From: Acephala macrosclerotiorum
Lineage: Eukaryota; Ascomycota; Leotiomycetes; Helotiales; Mollisiaceae
Reading direction: 5' to 3'
NCBI GenBank assembly: GCA_014904845.1
Contig: MU119749.1
Location: 1-21,518, forward strand
DNA length: 21,518 bases
Below the pieces are notes generated by a model. It was not told where the DNA came from, made no database searches, and saw nothing but the letters and a program-made list of their open reading frames with translations. A program made the position numbers and the translations under genes. Below, one piece after another: positions 10,259-20,589 of the stretch. Each line of letters begins with the position of its first letter. Position 1 is the stretch's first letter.

Positions 10259-10401
10259 AATATCTCATCTTGAGCATCTCTGGAGTTTCTTTGCTCAACC
10301 TCGCTTTCTGCCAACTGAGAATTCTTAGGCTTGGGAGACATTATAAATGAATAGTTAATAATAAATTATCAGTCTTACGGAGAAGGTCCAATGTATTTAT
10401 A

Positions 10402-11154
10402 GATATAATCTTTCCTTCGTTCCGCTTTCAAGGCTGCTCATCAGGATATGAAGCCCCTCTTAACTGAATCTAAAAACCTACAAATATCGGAACTATAGTG
10501 GCGTACGCGTAATTTAGCCACTTAACCCATTTGGAAGCAACGCTTTCCTTCTTACCATCTAGACACCAAAAGGCAGGCGACGTTCCTACTGGGTGACTTA
10601 GTACCAGTCAAGTTATTGTCATTATCGGCTTATCGTATCTTTTCTAACACGAGCTATGTCTTACTCATACATTACTCAAGAGGGTTTGTGTAAGAGATAT
10701 TTACTCACAGCCACTCATAAGACGTCATGTGTTTTCTTTCTTGAAGCAAGTGGCCACGACTCTCCTGTAAGGAACTTGAGTTCGGCACCTCTTGATGCAA
10801 TTGCCCCTTTCCTTGACTCATAGAATTTCGTAATCATCCAAATGTGAAATCCCCCACTTCTAAAAAGCCTCGATTCAATTTCTTTCCTGCATCTCATGGC
10901 GTTGTCGGTATGCGGGAAACTTATGTTCATCGACTAATATTGGCTGCCAAGCGAGAACGCCCGCCTCCAATTCCATACACGGCCCTGTATTTCTGCAGCC
11001 TCATGCAGATAGATGAGGAGTTAATGTAAGATAGGTAAAAAAAACCCTCTCTAGTTGGCTCACTACAAATCCTGCATACTCTCCATGCAGAGGACTAAGT
11101 TGCCGCACGAAGCATTTAGCGGTAACTTCGCCTCGTCTATACTTATCACATCCG
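10402..11154. other. Non-coding region between the disrupted gene and the Clr5 gene
   Basis: Normal base composition, no convincing reading frame, no RNA gene recognised. The two flanking genes diverge from here, so both promoters should lie within it. Confidence 0.5.
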
Positions 11155-11155
11155 T

Positions 11156-11160
11156 TATAA
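11156..11160 (+). promoter_or_regulatory. TATA-like sequence before the Clr5-domain gene
   Basis: TATAAGGAG starts at 11156, about 57 bases before the ATG at 11213. It is a weak but well-placed core promoter candidate. Confidence 0.35.
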
Positions 11161-11418
11161 GGAGTTTTCTGGTATTTTTTGACATGTATTTTCTGAGTTC
11201 GTTCGTACTTTCATGGATTCAATAAACTCTAAATGGTTATTCAAGATGGCGCCCTCAGCATTAGAGCATCATCCTTTGTCATTGTTACCAACATCATTCC
11301 GCCCGCAGAATCCCCAGGATTGGGAGCCATACAAGGAGGCAGTGACTCGTCTCTACTCGGATATGAAGTTATCTGCTGTCATCGAAGTAATGGAAGAAAA
11401 GTACAATTTTCGAGCAAC

Positions 11419-11489
11419 GTAAGCTGATCAACAAGGCTATATTTACGTGGGGACTTCCTGGAACCAATGTTACTGATAATTCTTCTTAG
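11419..11489 (+). other. Intron 1 of the Clr5-domain gene (71 nt)
   Basis: GTAAGC donor and CTTAG acceptor; removing it joins FRA-T-PNQYKK in phase and rebuilds the Clr5 domain, which is strong support for the splice. Confidence 0.85.
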
Positions 11490-12535
11490 GCCAAACCAAT
11501 ACAAGAAGCAGCTCAGTAAATGGGGCATTGCAAAACGTGTTAAAGGGATTGAGTACGATGCCATCGCAAGGAAAACAAACGAGCGTGCAAGTGAAGGGAA
11601 ACGATCCGAAATCCTGTTGCGGGGTGAAGAGGTTTCTATCGAAAATATCAAGCGCTATGAACGGAACAAAGCAAAACGGGAGATGGTCCGAGAGGACTAT
11701 ATATTACGCGATGCTGGTAAGCAACTTATCCCTGCTATCTTGGCGAGGTTTTAAGACTTAATTTGTTTGCATAGCAACACCCCCAAGTCTCATATTGCGG
11801 ACACCTCCACCAGAAGAACGCGTCATCTTTGGGCCTCTAGACACAGATATGACAGATCCTAGCGACCAACTAAGAGACCAGGGTCTTGATACAGGCGTAG
11901 TGCCTAGGCGAGAAGTTCAAGGTGGTCCCGTAGGTTGGTACCGGGGTGCGGGTAATGTGGCATCTCCATTATCATCGCACGGAACGGTCCTACAACGATG
12001 TGCAGGCCCTATCTTCAACATACCCAGACTATGCCGCAGCCCATCCCCGTCGGATGAGCCGTGGTTCAGAGCTTTCCGTCAGTTCTACGAGCTAGGATAC
12101 GGCAGTGGCCAGTCTGAAATCTCGGCGACCCTATTTCACCTGCCCTCGGGAAGTTTGCATGCGTGCTTCGCACTTACGAAGACGAGGTCGAATTTCAGTT
12201 AACTTTTAGATCTCTAGCAGTGGAGTCCCAAGGTTGTTTCGACTGCAGAATGCTGCACTTTGCGGACCACGTCCAAGAAAAGAATATGCAAGATGAGTTA
12301 GATGACGATCGCACTGAAATGTTCATGGGCTCCATGATCTACTATGCGCTAAGACTGGGCGGGTGTAGTCCAGCAACTTTCCCTCAGCTCTTATTGCTCT
12401 TGGGACGCTGGTACACAATGATACAGTTTTCCGAGGAAGGGGAAGAGATTTTTGTCGCCGGAATACAAAGAATGAAGAAATATGGTGGTTCCACGTGGCG
12501 TTTTGGGGGGGGGCTCGATTCAGCACCTGTCAAGA

Positions 12536-12552
12536 GCAGAGTTTTACTCTGC
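12536..12552. repeat. Small perfect hairpin near the end of the Clr5-domain gene
   Basis: GCAGAGT-TTT-ACTCTGC forms a 7-bp stem with a 3-base loop. It lies within the last coding part, so it may be chance. Confidence 0.4.
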
Positions 12553-12889
12553 GGGTGTCCCCTACGAACCTGTAGCTCCTCGAAAGCTTGATCTGCTTTG
12601 CAAATTAGATTAAGCAGTTTACAAACAGCAATAAAATCCCAAAGTTAAAACTGAATCACGACTTTGAGCGGCGTAAAGAGGTTTTTCCTTATCGATTGCT
12701 CTTTTTAGTTTCGAATTTGACTATCGTAGCCTTTTTTACGCTTTCAAATTCGACCTCGAATCGAATTATAATCCGATTAATTATATTAGTATATTGATCT
12801 TTTGCGATATTATACCTTTTATTCGACTAAGTTTTTATTTATTTATATTTACGAAAATATATATATTTAAATTAGTAAATATTATAAAA

Positions 12890-12893
<4 letters not shown>

Positions 12894-12927
<34 letters not shown>

Positions 12928-13020
12928 TAAAAAAATTAAAAAAAAAATTAAAATTAAAAAAAAAATAAAAAAATTAAAAAAAAAAAAAAAAAAAATTATA
13001 ATTAAAAAAAAAAAAAAAAA
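12894..13020. repeat. A-dominated tract of about 125 bases
   Basis: One strand is almost only A, in runs of up to 20 or more, broken by single or double T. This strand bias differs from the mixed A/T around it. A former purine-rich simple repeat whose G were all turned to A would look like this; an assembly artefact is also possible. Confidence 0.6.
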
Positions 13021-13340
13021 CTAAAAAAACGATTAATATTACGTTTTTATATATATTAATTTTTAAAAAATAAAAATTTAAAATATTATTATTAAATTTA
13101 TTTAAAAAACTTTTAAATCGATTTACGTTTATTAAATTATTTAAAGTTTTAATTTTAAAAATTTTAAATATTTTTTTTTAAAATATAAATTTTTTTTTTT
13201 TTAAAAATATAAAAATTTAATATATTATTTCAATTAAAAAAAATATATAATTAAAAAAGTTTTTAATTAATTATTCGAATATAAAATACTTTTTTAAATT
13301 ATATAAAAAAATTAAAATATTACGAGATTAAAAATTTGAA

Positions 13341-13398
13341 ATTATTTACAAAAAAAAAATTTTTTTTTTTTTGTAATTTTTTTTTTTTTTACAAATAA
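13341..13398. repeat. Nested A/T hairpin
   Basis: TTAC-A10-T13-GTAA at 13346-13376 is a near-perfect palindrome, and it sits inside longer flanking arms ATTATTT and AAATAAT. Folded as single strand it would form a long A/T stem. Confidence 0.5.
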
Positions 13399-15637
13399 TA
13401 CTTTATATATAATTTTCAAATTTAATATAATTTTATATTTTATAAAAAATTTTAAAAAACAATTTATATAATTATTTATTTATTTATTATAAATTATTAT
13501 TATTATATACGATTTTATAAAATTTTATAATATTATTAATAAATAATATTTTATAAACGTAATATAAAATAATTATATTAAAAAGTTTTTATTATAAATA
13601 TTAATAATAATTCGTTTTTTTATTTATAAAAATTTAAAAATAATTTTATATATATTTAAATTATAAAATAAAAATACGCGATTAATTAATTAATTATTAT
13701 AATTTAAAAAAATATTAAAATTATAAAATAAAATTTTATATTTGTTTTTTTTAGTTTTATAAAAAAAATTTATTATTATAAATATAAATATAAATAAATT
13801 TATTAATAAATATTTCGATTAAAATCAATTTAATAATTAAATTTTTTTTAATTTTATTAATTTTTTTCTTTATTATAATTAATATAAAAATATAATAAAA
13901 TTATAAGAAAATTTCGTAAATAAAATAAATTATAAATAAAAAAATTTTAACGTATTCGAAATATTTATATAATTATTTTTAGTGAGTATTTTTTAAAAAT
14001 AAAATATTTTTTTATATATAAAAAACAAATTATATTTTCGTTTTTAAAAATATAATTAATTAAAGTTTAAATATTTTCATTTGAAAAAAACTAATTAAAA
14101 TAAATTCAAATTTCGAAATTCGAAAATAATAATTAATATATATAATAATTAATATAAATTATTTATTTATAAAAAATAAAAAATTAATTTATAAAAATCG
14201 TAAATATTATTTAATATTATTAAAATTCATCATTTAATTTATAATAAAATAATAATATATAATATATTTTAATTATTTAAATAAAATAAAAATTTTAAAT
14301 TTTAAATTTTTAAACGTAAATTTTTATTATTATTTTTAAAATTATTTATTAATTAATAATATTTTTCGATTATTTTAATTAAAAAAAATTTTATTTATTA
14401 TAAATTTACGTTTTTATTATTTTATCGAAAATAATAATACAAATTTATATAAAATTTAAAATAATAATAAAAATTAATAATTTATTTAATTTTAAATTTT
14501 TAATTCGAATATAAAATTTAAATTCGAAAATTAAATTATTATATTTTTAAAAAATAAAATAAATATTAATTTTTATTATTTTTATTTTTTATTTAATTTT
14601 TTATAATCTATTAATTAATTAAATTTATTATTAAAAATTAAATTAAATTTTTTAAAAAATATATTTAATATTTTTATTATTATTAAATAATATAAAAAAA
14701 ATTTTAATATATTATTATTTTTAAAGATTTTTTTTGGATTTTTTTCGAAAAAAATTTTTAATTTATTTTTATATTTAATAATTTAAATAAAATAAATAAT
14801 TAAATAATTATATACGTTTTTTTTTATAATTATATTATTATAATATTTATTTATTGTTTTTATTTTAATATTAAAATTTATAATTATTAAAAATTCGTTT
14901 ATTAATAAAAAAATATTTATACGTGTAATTATTTTTTTAATTTATTTTATCGATTATTTAAATAATTTCAATTACAAATAAAATAATATTAATCGAAAAA
15001 AAATTTATTATTTCGTTTTTAAAAATATAAACGTATTTATTATTATTCGTTTATTATAATAAAATAATAATTATTTTTCGAAAATAAAATCAAAAAAATT
15101 TAAAATTTAAATATATTATAAAAATAATATTTAAAATTTACGTATTCGACAAATTTTCGTATTTATTTATTTCGTTTAAATCGATAAATCGAAATATTAT
15201 TATTTAAATTTAATATATAATTCAAATTTCAATTTTTATATATACAAACAATATTAAAATCACGTGAAAATAAGTTTTAAATTGCAATTTCATTATAAAA
15301 ATATTATAAATATTTAAAATTTATAATATATAAAATTAAAAAAAAAATTAAAATTAAAATTTTAATATAAATTTTTTTAATTATATATATAATAAATTTA
15401 TTTTTAAATAAAACTTGATTAAAACTTATAACGTTTGTTTTAAATCTTTATTTATTTTATCGGCAAATATTATTCAAAATTTAAACGCGCTTATAACGTA
15501 ATAATGAAATGAAACGCAGTTAAGTAGTGCACGCTTGTTACCTGCAGTCGAAAAAAGCCGGGCCATAGTAATAGCAGTAGCGTGAATAGTTTAAAGTAAA
15601 TATTGAAATCTTTGAAACTCGATTTGATTATCGGAAT

Positions 15638-15964
15638 ATGAACAACGTCTGGCGAGAGGTCATACGGGACGATGAAATTTTGCCTGAGCTGAATCAAAGG
15701 CCTCTTGATCCAGGGACCAGCAAGACTGCATACGAACAGTCAATAGGCTCATTCACTGACTTTGGCTACACTGGTATAGTGAGCACCAGTCGGCAGTCTT
15801 ATATCGCACCATTCGCATGCCATTTGCCAATTCGAGACTTGATCGCTGACTGTGTTGTTGCCGCCTTCGACTTAGATTTCAACAGAAAGTTTCCCGAAGG
15901 GAAGACGGCTTGCACGATTTTCAAGCGGAGTTCTTGCTCTTGTGCTAGCCTCCGTTCAGCTTAG
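15638..15964 (+). CDS. Doubtful ORF at the edge of AT block 2 (108 aa)
   Basis: I do not recognise it. The frame starts MNNVWREVIRDDEILPEL about 160 bases after the A/T block ends and closes after 108 codons with a Cys/Ser-rich tail. Composition is normal. The middle part (ACHLPIRDLIADCVVAAF) could be a helix. There is no signal peptide, no promoter element that I can point to, and no clear splice site. It may be a lineage-specific gene, a fragment, or chance. Confidence 0.3.
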   Translation: MNNVWREVIRDDEILPELNQRPLDPGTSKTAYEQSIGSFTDFGYTGIVSTSRQSYIAPFACHLPIRDLIADCVVAAFDLDFNRKFPEGKTACTIFKRSSCSCASLRSA

Positions 15965-16684
15965 AAATTTTTTGATGCGGACCGAAAAAAGAATTCGGTG
16001 CCTGGTTTCGCGAGCCGTTCCTTCTCTGACCATGTCCCCAACCACAAGAGTCATCAGCAGATGCGAATATAAAGTCGAAAATGCAGGGGGCCATAGAAAA
16101 GACCTCCACTAATTCATGGAGGCCCATTCTCGAAGTCGCAACAACTCCTGTCGAGCATTGCAGATTTGCCAGACTGACATTCATGCATGGGATAGAGTTC
16201 CAAGAAAAGACGAGTTGTCACAGAATATGTGAACTAGACTTCGAGGACGAGAAGAAGACGATCTATGCCATTCATTGAAGGGCAGACGGCTATTCATGGC
16301 AGCTTGAGATGGAGAAATAGGACCGAAAGTCGGCTCCTCAACCTCGGCAGATCCTGTAAGACTTATGTCAACAACAGAGTCACCTAGGACATGGCTGTGT
16401 GTCTTAGTATGCTTGTTTTCACCCCCTTGCCTGGTATCATAGGAACTGATCCGTCCTCATTTTTCTCTTGGGACTTTAGGAAAGACAACAGATGTGTGTA
16501 ACCAGGAAAGGCTATGCCGACACGTCTGGACTAAGATACTTCCAAAGCAAATTTCAAGATTATAGATTCAGAACCTTCAAAGAAACCAAGTCCTATCCTA
16601 TCTTCCCATACCATACCACATCCATTCTCCCAACCCTTTCCGCCTTACTCCCTTTCTCCTTTCTCGAATCCAAACCCATCCCTC
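15965..16684. other. Region without a clear gene
   Basis: Short frames exist on both strands (for example 16081-16278 plus and 15945-16184 minus, which overlap), but neither shows a family motif. 16560-16684 is C-rich and lies directly downstream of the SDR stop codon, probably its 3' UTR. Confidence 0.4.
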
Positions 16685-17007
16685 TCAAAACTGCACCCCA
16701 TTACATAACGCCCCATCAACAACCAGATTTCCCCCACTCACAAACCCCGCCCTCTCACTAGCCACCCAAACCACAGCATCAGCAACTTCACTCGCCTTCC
16801 CCATCCTCCCCATAGGATTCTTGTCCATTTGACTCTTGAATAATTCAGGGTTATCTTTCTCGATGGAACCCCAGACGCCGTCGTGGATGTAGATGTTCCC
16901 AGGGCTGACGGTATTGGCGCGGATGGATTTTGGGGCGAGTGTATGGGCTAGTTGGGATGTGTAGTGGACTATTGGGGTGTTAGTGGGGGTTTGGAGGGTG
17001 GGGAGGT

Positions 17008-17042
<35 letters not shown>

Positions 17043-17745
17043 GGTAATGGGAATTGTGGGGGCTGTGAGGGGGTCGAGGGGTTTCTGGAATGGCGATGTG
17101 GAAGAGGGGAGACGAAAACTGGGTTAACGAAGAAACGGGGTCACTCAATGAGGGCGGCTTTGAAAGCACCGTATGGGGAGGGGGCCGTGAAATCTACATC
17201 CCGACCCGAGACGGAGGAGATGGTCACTATGTTTCCCCTTGATTCCTCAAGATGAGGCAGACAAATATTAATGAGAGCAACAGTGCCGAGCATGTCCGTA
17301 GTGTACGCAGTATTCCACGCTGTCCTATCGTTGGTGACGGAGATAGACGAAACGTTCGAGACAACGACGTCGATGCGTTTCTCTATCGCAAAGATCTCAT
17401 CAATCCATGACTTGAGCTCGGAAGGATTGGAGATGTCGACTTGAAGGCCGTGTGCACGAGCTGTTCCTGTTGTGATTGCTCGGAATGCTACACTGGCGTT
17501 GTTCAATGCTTCTGTAGCTCGGCCGCAGAAATAGACGATTGCTCCTTCTTCGAGGCTGAGACATATGTCAGCTTCGAAGTTCCTTGAAATTTGGTTTAGG
17601 AATTGGCCTAGCCGACTTACAAGCCTTGACAGATTGCTCGTCCTATGCCTTTAGAGCCACCTGAAAGGGCTTAGTGCTGAGGAGCAATGAGGAGTAGATT
17701 CTTGCCTGTGACAACAACGACCTTTCCTTCGAGACCAAGCTTCAT
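16685..17745 (-). CDS. Short-chain dehydrogenase/reductase (SDR), last splice out of phase
   Basis: A classical SDR, an NAD(P)(H)-dependent oxidoreductase of about 258 residues; substrate unknown. Exon 1 17706-17745 (MKLGLEGKVVVVTG), exon 2 17621-17660, exon 3 17145-17555, exon 4 16685-16968. The cofactor motif TGGSKGIG spans introns 1/2 context near residues 13-20. Then come DVVVSNVSSI (in place of the usual NNAG), TISSVSG with the catalytic Ser, and PYGAFKAAL with YxxxK. Exon 4 holds HYTSQLAHTLAPKSIRANTV, SPGN and a C-terminal VSGGNLVVDGAL. Intron 1 (45 nt) has a GC donor (GCAAGA); intron 2 (65 nt) is GTAAGT..CAG. The only GT donor for intron 3 (at 17144) joins exon 4 one base out of phase, so the C-terminus is lost unless an unusual splice is used. 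The gene could be a recent pseudogene. Confidence 0.8.
17008..17043. repeat. (GT)n(GA)n microsatellite within SDR intron 3
   Basis: About seven GT units are followed by about eleven GA units. The repeat makes intron 3 (about 176 nt) unusually long beside the other introns of the window. Confidence 0.9.
17661..17705 (-). other. GC-AG intron in the SDR gene
   Basis: ACAG|GCAAGA..TTTCAG|GTGG: removing 45 bases restores TGGSKGIG exactly in phase, so the non-canonical GC donor is well supported. A CTAAG sequence before the acceptor may be the branch site. Confidence 0.8.
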
Positions 17746-18208
17746 GTTGGAAGTCAAACTCCGGATCTACCGATAAATTGTTCACGCAGAATTGTTGACA
17801 GACTATGCATGTAAGTAATGGATATCAAGAAATAGGAGAGCTCTTATCTGCTTCTGCTAATCGGCAATAGTGGGGTGACGTGGAAGATCTTCAGCGAATC
17901 AACTGCAGAAAGAACTTTTGGGCCAGTGTACAGTACAAAAAATGCATCATAGGCAAACTTTTTGACGCAGCTAGAGTTGAAGTCAGAAGCAATTGATATG
18001 CAAGCTGTGTAACCCACACCTTCGTGAAAAGGGGTTGTTCCTTCGTCAAAGTTCGTCCAGCGGATGTGCATTCCTAAGCAAGAGGATCCTCCAGGGCGTC
18101 CTGCGCAATTTCAGGGCACTCATCGCTAAAAATTTCAGGCTCTCAACTCCTAAATCTAGAGTCCCCGCGACCCCACAACGATCGAGACTTCCGGAATAGT
18201 ATACTAGT
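17746..18208. other. Region between the SDR gene and the TIR element
   Basis: This should hold the SDR promoter. One minus-strand frame, 17844-18071 (75 codons, MHIRWTNFDEGTTPF..), has protein-like composition but no recognisable motif, so I do not call it a gene. Confidence 0.4.
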
Positions 18209-18244
18209 CCACCAGGGGGTGCAGCATTTCGTGACACACTAAAA
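18209..18244 (+). repeat. Left terminal inverted repeat (36 bp)
   Basis: Matches the reverse complement of 19585-19620 at 32 of 36 positions; this copy has G or C at all four differing sites. Confidence 0.85.
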
Positions 18245-19584
18245 ATGGCCCGTGCGCATTGTTAATAATTTTATTAATATACGTAAACAACTTTTTAAAT
18301 TATTAATTATAGTATTATAATTACGTTTACGATTTCGTTCGAGTATTTTCGATCGCGAAATTAAAACTAAAAAATATATTATTTTAAAGAAATTAAATTT
18401 TTTTAAAAATTTCGATTATAATAATTATATAAAATCGTTTATTCGTATTTGCGAATAAATTGAAATATTTCGCGAAATAAACTATAAATAGTTATAAAAA
18501 CGACGTAATATTAAATTAAACGCGTATCGTCGAAATCGTAAAAAATTAAAAATATTTAAACGAAAATTTTAAATTACGAAAACGATATATCGATTTTTAA
18601 TTAATAAATAAAATTTATTACGCGATTAATTATTCGAATATTAAATCGAAAAATATAATATTTTTATTAAAAAAAAAATTGTATAAATATAATTTAAAAA
18701 ATATACGAAAAACGTTTAATATTATAAAATAATATATATTAAAAAAAATATTTTATTTATAAATAAAATTAAAAAAAAAGTTTTTAATAACGAATATAAA
18801 AAAAAATTTATAAAAAATTATTAATATTTATAGTTTTTTATAAACGAAATATATATTAATTTATTATTAATAAAAATTAAAAAAAAATTTAAAAAAAAAT
18901 ATATATATATAAATTTAAATAATATTTAAAAAAAAATTAAAAAAAAAATTTAATTAATATATTAAATATAAAAAATTAAAATTTTATTACGACGAGAAAT
19001 ATTATATAAAGCGATTTAAAAAAAAAATTTCGAATTTAAAAATAAATTTAATAATCGTTTAAAATAATAAAATATTAATATATTATATTTTATAAAAATT
19101 AAAATTAAAAATAATTTTATAATTTAAAAATATTATATAAAACGTTTATTATTTATTTATATAATAATTATTAATTTCGTTTTTAAATATTACGATTTAT
19201 TTTAAATTTTATAAAAAAATAATAATTAAAATTACAAATATAAATTTTTATTAAAAAAATTATATTATTTATTTAAATTATTCGAAATAAAATTAAAATA
19301 CGTTTTTATATTTATTTTTTATAATTTTTAAATTTAAATTCGATTAAAAAATATTAATATATTTTAAAAAAACGAATACGTAAAAAATAATAAAATACGT
19401 TAAATTAATTAAAAAAAAAATTATAAAACGAATAAAATAAAATTATAATAAAAAAAATACGAATTAAAATAATTAAAATATTAAAAAAATATAAATAAAT
19501 CGTAAAATTTAATAAAAAGCTTTTTAAAAGTGATTTATAGTAGTTTAAAAAGTATATAGTGTATTTATAAAGTTTTTCGCTTAA
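18245..19584. other. AT-rich block 3, interior of the TIR element
   Basis: Nearly pure A/T. The left part (18300-18660) keeps many CpG pairs; in 18541-18660 all 16 G and C bases are in CpG. No coding frame survives. Confidence 0.8.
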
Positions 19585-19620
19585 TTTTAGTGTGTCACGA
19601 AATACTGCACTCTTTGGTGG
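19585..19620 (-). repeat. Right terminal inverted repeat (36 bp)
   Basis: Partner of the left repeat. Read in the same sense, three sites are A instead of G and one is T instead of C, so all changes point in the RIP direction in this copy. Confidence 0.85.
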
Positions 19621-20370
19621 TCCTTTAAGAAAGATTTAAAGTGCGCATGAGAACGACACAGCTCCTGTTCGAGAGTCCCCTGTTCCGGTGGCTTAGATTG
19701 TTCTTGTGGGGTTGGATGGTGCTTTTGTGGAATACATGAGTTCCGCCATGGTTGGAATCCTCGTGAATTCGCGGTATATGATTTGGGAATGAGAGAATTG
19801 AAATATGGGATGAAGGATGACGGACGAACATTCCTCGTGTGTAAGTGTGGGAGGGTAGACTTTGTACCGCTGCGGTGAGGTGGCACACAAAAGGGGCAGC
19901 GTGTCATGCGGATCTACGCGAGCCTACCTCAGTGAAGAAATGTGAACCTCACGTGCCAAGACATCTGACTTCCCCTCGGGGATCTCTACCTAACACCCTA
20001 AAGTCCGCTAAAAGTATCAAGATGGTCTCCCGAAGTCGAAATTAACTAATCAGCCTCTACTGCTAGTTCAAGCCATAGGTACACTCTAGAATACGAGAAC
20101 TTCCTCGTACCGAAAGAGCGAACCATCTCCAGATCTCCGGTTTTCGAAGTGTGGAATCCCCGTAGAGAATGATCTGTGCAGGTATCAGAATTGAATTAGC
20201 TTTGTGATTGAGAGTCTCCAACTTCCGAAGCACGAAAATATTCTCTCAGTTCACACGCATGATACGCCTATCTGCCGAGCAGCGATTCTTTCCCGCAGCC
20301 TAACAAATCGCAAATCTCCTCAAACATCATAGCTATTTGGGAAGAATCTTTGATAACCAATCTGCTTTCG
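19621..20370. other. Region without a confident gene
   Basis: Composition is normal. A minus-strand frame (19587-19907, 106 codons) ends inside the right terminal repeat and has the tail HAHFKSFLKDHQRVQYF, which looks protein-like. It could be the end of a gene cut by the transposon, but support is weak. Confidence 0.35.
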
Positions 20371-20589
20371 TCAGTATCTGCACAAGAGACAAGATGGGGG
20401 ATTGCCTACCATCCGGCATTTCTCGCACCACTTTCCTCTGATAGAAACTGTATTCGGACAAGTGTGTACGGACATGTAGTTGCATCCGTAGTTCCTTAGC
20501 TGACTCTGGTTCGAAGTTTTGGGTAGTTTTCTGTTCGTGGTAGAGGTGTTTGCGGTGCTTGTGTTAGGTTCGGTTGTGATGTCCGACAT
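20371..20589 (-). CDS. Small Cys-rich protein, possible zinc-ribbon type (72 aa)
   Basis: I do not recognise the family. From ATG at 20589 (context CAAAATGTCG) the frame gives 72 residues: a Ser/Thr/Asn-rich N-terminal third (TSTANTSTTN), then six Cys spaced C-x7-C-x10-C-x2-C-x8-C-x2-C (YGCNY, HTCPN, WCEKC, SCLLC). Two CxxC knuckles suggest metal binding. There is no signal peptide from this start, so a secreted disulfide-rich protein is less likely. The frame is open further upstream to 20784, but the upstream part is hydrophobic and Ile-rich and looks like translated leader. A short GTAGGC..TGCAG segment near the end is too short to be an intron. It may be real but lineage-specific. Confidence 0.45.
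   Translation of the reverse strand: MSDITTEPNTSTANTSTTNRKLPKTSNQSQLRNYGCNYMSVHTCPNTVSIRGKWCEKCRMVGNPPSCLLCRY

Larger units (their letters stand above)
8094..10341 (-). pseudogene. Small two-exon gene interrupted by a copia-type LTR element
   Basis: Exon 1 is 10264-10341 (26 codons, starting MSPKPKNSQLAESEVEQ) and exon 2 is 8094-8306 (70 codons plus TGA). With the element and one target duplication removed, a 58-nt intron remains that starts GTATTT and ends CTGCAG. It joins the exons in phase 0 into an open frame of 96 codons with no frameshift. A TATA-like TATAAATACAT lies at 10391-10401, about 50 bases upstream of the ATG. Function is unknown: the product is short and charged, with DAIEKWLNQSLHEDPFNVF as its most structured-looking part, and has no signal peptide. 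The element lies in the host's own orientation inside the intron, and the exon-proximal splice donor now reads AT. Whether any correct mRNA forms is open, so I list it as a disrupted gene. Confidence 0.65.
11213..12613 (+). pseudogene. Clr5-domain protein gene with frame lesions
   Basis: The N-terminus has the fungal Clr5 domain: DWEPYKEAVTRLYSD, then KYNFRAT, an intron, and QYKKQLSKWGIAKRVKG. The domain is named after a fission yeast silencing factor; in filamentous fungi it heads many large proteins of unknown, perhaps DNA-binding, role. Exons: 11213-11418, 11490-11716, then from 11775; introns of 71 and 58 nt have GTAAGC donors and TAG acceptors, and phases agree. Exon 3 breaks near 12119: RAFRQFYELGYGSGQSE is in one frame, LGDPISPALGKF onwards in another (one base missing). 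The second frame runs through a helical, TPR-like region to a G9 run (12505-12513). With G8 the frame would continue as SIQHLSRAEFYSAGVPYEP to TAA at 12611-12613; as it stands it ends at 12591. About 430 residues if whole, short for the group. An assembly error at G9 is possible. Confidence 0.75.
12640..15480. other. AT-rich, RIP-degraded block 2
   Basis: Composition falls gradually from 12640 and is nearly pure A/T from about 12890 to 15470. C and G are mostly in CpG pairs. No protein, LTR or terminal repeat can be recognised. The Lys-rich frame over the A-rich tract at 12890-13020 is a composition artefact. Confidence 0.8.
18209..19620. mobile_element. RIP-degraded DNA transposon bounded by 36-bp inverted repeats
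   Basis: Both ends carry CCACCA(GGGG or AAGA)GTGCAG(C/T)A followed by TTTCGTGACACACTAAAA, inverted relative to one another, exactly at the two borders of A/T block 3. The interior of about 1340 bp is almost pure A/T with no readable transposase, although the size would suit a short Tc1/mariner- or pogo-type element or a non-autonomous derivative. I could not see a target duplication: the bases outside are AGT on the left and TCC on the right. The superfamily is therefore open. Confidence 0.75.

Noticed and set aside
12794..13024. Lys-rich 76-codon frame
   Set aside because: It is produced by poly-A composition and has no coding character.
16492..16761. Plus-strand 89-codon Pro/Ser-rich frame
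   Set aside because: It overlaps the 3' end of the SDR gene in antisense; the SDR frame has clear family motifs.
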